Shown in pieces: positions 62,832 through 64,000 of a DNA stretch of 64,000 nt. Position 1 is the stretch's first letter. The number at the start of each line of letters is the position of its first letter. This DNA comes from REEB48 sp964355085. GTDB taxonomy: Bacteria > Patescibacteriota > Minisyncoccia > UBA6257 > 02-FULL-45-10c. The notes under the pieces are model-generated. The model did no database searches and was not told the DNA's origin. It was given only the letters and a program-made list of their open reading frames with translations. The stretch covers positions 17,915 to 81,914 of the forward strand of contig CAYHBW010000001.1 of NCBI GenBank assembly GCA_964355085.1, written 5' to 3'. A program made the translations under genes and the position numbers.

Positions 62832-63518
62832 CTATTCCCGACCCTCAAGCTCGTTCTGCAGCTTACCTAAAAGATGCGCTGCATAATCCTTACCGCCCAA
62901 ACCGAAAGCCAAACCGCCGGCAATCGCCATCATGGCGATCAAGCCGGAAATAAGGGTATTGATTATGGATACGGCAATGCCGAGCTGAACCAATGCGGCA
63001 AGACCTCCGAAAACCATGATCACCCACCAAGAAGCAGATGCCAGAAACTTCGCCGCATGGAGTCTTGCTCCCATTACGGATGCCCTGACAAGATGCATGA
63101 CTAAATTGGCAACCACCAATGCGGCAAGCATGATTAATACGGCAATTACGAGATTCGGCAAATACATGAGAACGCCGGTCAAGAAGCTCGATAGAGCATA
63201 AAATCCAAGAATATCCGATGCGGCAAGCAAAAATGCCAAGGTCATGAACCAATATACAAGCTGTCCGAGGAAATGACCGGAATTAAGCTCTAATCCCGCC
63301 CTTTTGGTATACTCTTCAACGCCAAGGCGGCGGAGAAGATTGTCCAACCTGACTGCGCCAAGAACCCTCTCCACGAGCGAGCTCAATCCGGCAGCCACCA
63401 CTAATCCGACTATGAATACCAGAATTGCGCCTATCAAAGACGGCAACCAATTTGCGACCTGAAACCAAAGATTCTGAAGTGAACCGACCAATACGTCTGT
63501 CCAAGTTTGAATTAACAT
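62832..63518 (-). CDS. Small mechanosensitive-channel-like membrane protein (TM_helix repeats)
   Basis: A 228-residue protein with four or five long hydrophobic helices and the conserved TM-helix repeat: LPSLIGAILVFIVGLVVA, LVERVLGAVRLDNLL, YLPNLVIAVLIMLAALVVA and GGLAFGLGGKDYAAHLL. This arrangement is seen in MscS-related and conserved membrane-protein families of Patescibacteria. No MscS beta domain follows, so it may be a pore-only or regulatory member. A TGCTATAAT extended -10 box (63630-63638, minus strand) about 120 bases upstream is a likely promoter, with two hairpins in the leader. Confidence 0.82.
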   Translation of the reverse strand: MLIQTWTDVLVGSLQNLWFQVANWLPSLIGAILVFIVGLVVAAGLSSLVERVLGAVRLDNLLRRLGVEEYTKRAGLELNSGHFLGQLVYWFMTLAFLLAASDILGFYALSSFLTGVLMYLPNLVIAVLIMLAALVVANLVMHLVRASVMGARLHAAKFLASASWWVIMVFGGLAALVQLGIAVSIINTLISGLIAMMAIAGGLAFGLGGKDYAAHLLGKLQNELEGRE

Positions 63519-63848
63519 TTTTTTATGAATTATTTGATTAATTGATGATGAATTTTCGACCTTTCCCGCCGGAAAATGATCTCCGGCTGTATTACATAAG
63601 CAAAGATAGCCCTCCGGCTACCTGTAATCATTATAGCAGATATGGATTCCGCGCATCTGATGATGCGGTTTCCACGTAATACCGAATCCACTTCCGGACT
63701 ATGGCGGATATTTACGGTATTTTTGGTGGACCTAAGGAGAATCCCCGCCTGCCAATTCGGCGGGCAGGCCCGCCTACTACTAAATGGGCGGGCAGGGAAC
63801 TCCTGCCTCGGCAACCCGCCCCCACACCAAACGCATTTAAATTATTTG
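63519..63848. other. Intergenic region upstream of the membrane gene with hairpins and a tRNA-like end
   Basis: 330 bases without a convincing gene. On the minus strand: hairpin GCCGGA/TCCGGC (63568-63587), hairpin TAGCC/GGCTA (63607-63620), extended -10 TGCTATAAT (63638-63630), and a GC-rich hairpin GCCTGCC/GGCAGGC (63747-63769) with a repeated GGCGGGCAGG unit (63759, 63787). A 17-base tRNA-end-like stretch lies at 63727-63743. Confidence 0.55.
63630..63638 (-). promoter_or_regulatory. Extended -10 box for the membrane-protein gene
   Basis: Minus-strand TGCTATAAT. No good -35 is found at the expected spacing, consistent with an extended -10 promoter. The message would carry a leader of about 100 bases with two hairpins. 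Confidence 0.55.
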
Positions 63849-63945
63849 TGGACCTAGGCGGAATCGAACCGCCGTCTGTACAATGCGAATGTACCGTTCT
63901 GCCACTATACCATAGGCCCATTTACATAAGCGTTTGGCGTGGGGG
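63819..63945. repeat. Inverted repeat flanking the tRNA
   Basis: CCCCCACACCAAACGC (63819-63834) is inverted as GCGTTTGGCGTGGGGG (63930-63945) with one mismatch in 16. It surrounds the tRNA gene with ~95 bases between the arms. Confidence 0.55.
63849..63919 (-). tRNA. tRNA-Ala (anticodon CGC)
   Basis: 71 bases. Acceptor arm GGGCCTA pairs with TAGGTCC, including G3-U70, the alanine identity pair. The anticodon stem GTACA/TGTAC encloses the loop TTCGCAT, giving anticodon CGC (codon GCG), and the T arm GGCGG/CCGCC has the loop TTCGATT. The discriminator is A; the CCA end is not encoded. The D stem is weak (one mismatch). Confidence 0.9.
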
Positions 63946-63973
63946 TGAAAATGCCGAGAAAAATCATCTTACT

Positions 63974-64000
63974 ATGAATCCCGAAGAGATAATAAAAGAT
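63974..64000 (+). CDS. Possible partial gene start at the window edge
   Basis: ATG at 63974 opens nine codons (MNPEEIIKD) before the window ends. It is consistent with a protein start but too short to be sure. Confidence 0.25.

Noticed and set aside
63530..63814. A 94-codon minus-strand frame before the membrane gene
   Set aside because: It runs across two hairpins, a promoter box and GC-rich repeats, and has no protein-like pattern.
1..64000. CRISPR array or prophage
   Set aside because: No regularly spaced repeats with spacers, and no Cas, capsid, terminase or integrase pattern was found.

Overview
The window looks like part of a Candidate Phyla Radiation (Patescibacteria, most likely Parcubacteria-type) genome. 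The reasons are a large secreted protein with an N-terminal peptidoglycan-binding domain ending in YFGPKTRA, very tight gene packing with many ATGA and TAATG overlaps, few visible Shine-Dalgarno sites, at least two promoters almost touching the start codon, and dispersed short palindromic repeats. TGA is used as a normal stop in many genes, which argues against the CPR lineages that recode TGA to Gly. Taxonomy is inferred, not proven.

Almost the whole window (1-57500) is one surface-glycan locus of about 50 genes. Region A (49-20966, minus strand) is a long operon series. PseB/PseC/NeuB-type genes (17684-20966) start a nonulosonic-acid (pseudaminic/legionaminic-like) pathway and end in a putative terminator at 17644-17672. 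A second run (49-17573) holds two methyltransferases, an ATP-grasp ligase, an IolB-type isomerase, an SDR, a GH57-like protein, a DUF218 protein, a Gfo/Idh/MocA oxidoreductase, two GT-B-fold proteins, a second sugar aminotransferase, the CMP-sugar synthetase, a FemAB-like acyltransferase, an ABC flippase-type exporter and an O-antigen ligase/polymerase with TPRs. Sugar synthesis, activation, export and ligation are thus encoded together. No clear PseH or PseG is visible.

Region B (21198-37356) switches strand often and is visibly AT-rich at about 29.1-33.8 kb. It has a TPP enzyme followed by an NAD epimerase/reductase, a ColD/RfbH-type dehydratase with His in place of the PLP lysine, a GT4-methyltransferase fusion, a polysaccharide deacetylase, a degenerate Nudix protein, a KpsC/S-like protein, an MDR and a Gfo/Idh/MocA pair, and a GT-A-like protein of unknown family. 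Together they suggest a deoxy or branched-chain sugar pathway plus assembly enzymes.

Region C (37446-57488) is a glycosyltransferase array: six GT4, three GT2 (polyprenol-phosphate type) and five multi-pass GT-C/GT39-like proteins, with a TPR protein, a small peptidoglycan-binding protein and a frameshifted GIY-YIG gene. The GT2 plus GT-C sets suggest sugar transfer from polyprenyl-phosphate donors on the outer face of the membrane.

Region D (57661-64000) has the 1185-residue probable S-layer/surface protein with a strong terminator, a roughly 585-base upstream region containing a terminator-ended three-way-junction RNA candidate, a winged-helix regulator, a mechanosensitive-channel-like membrane protein and tRNA-Ala(CGC). 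The surface protein is a plausible acceptor for the glycans made by the rest of the window, but that link is inference.
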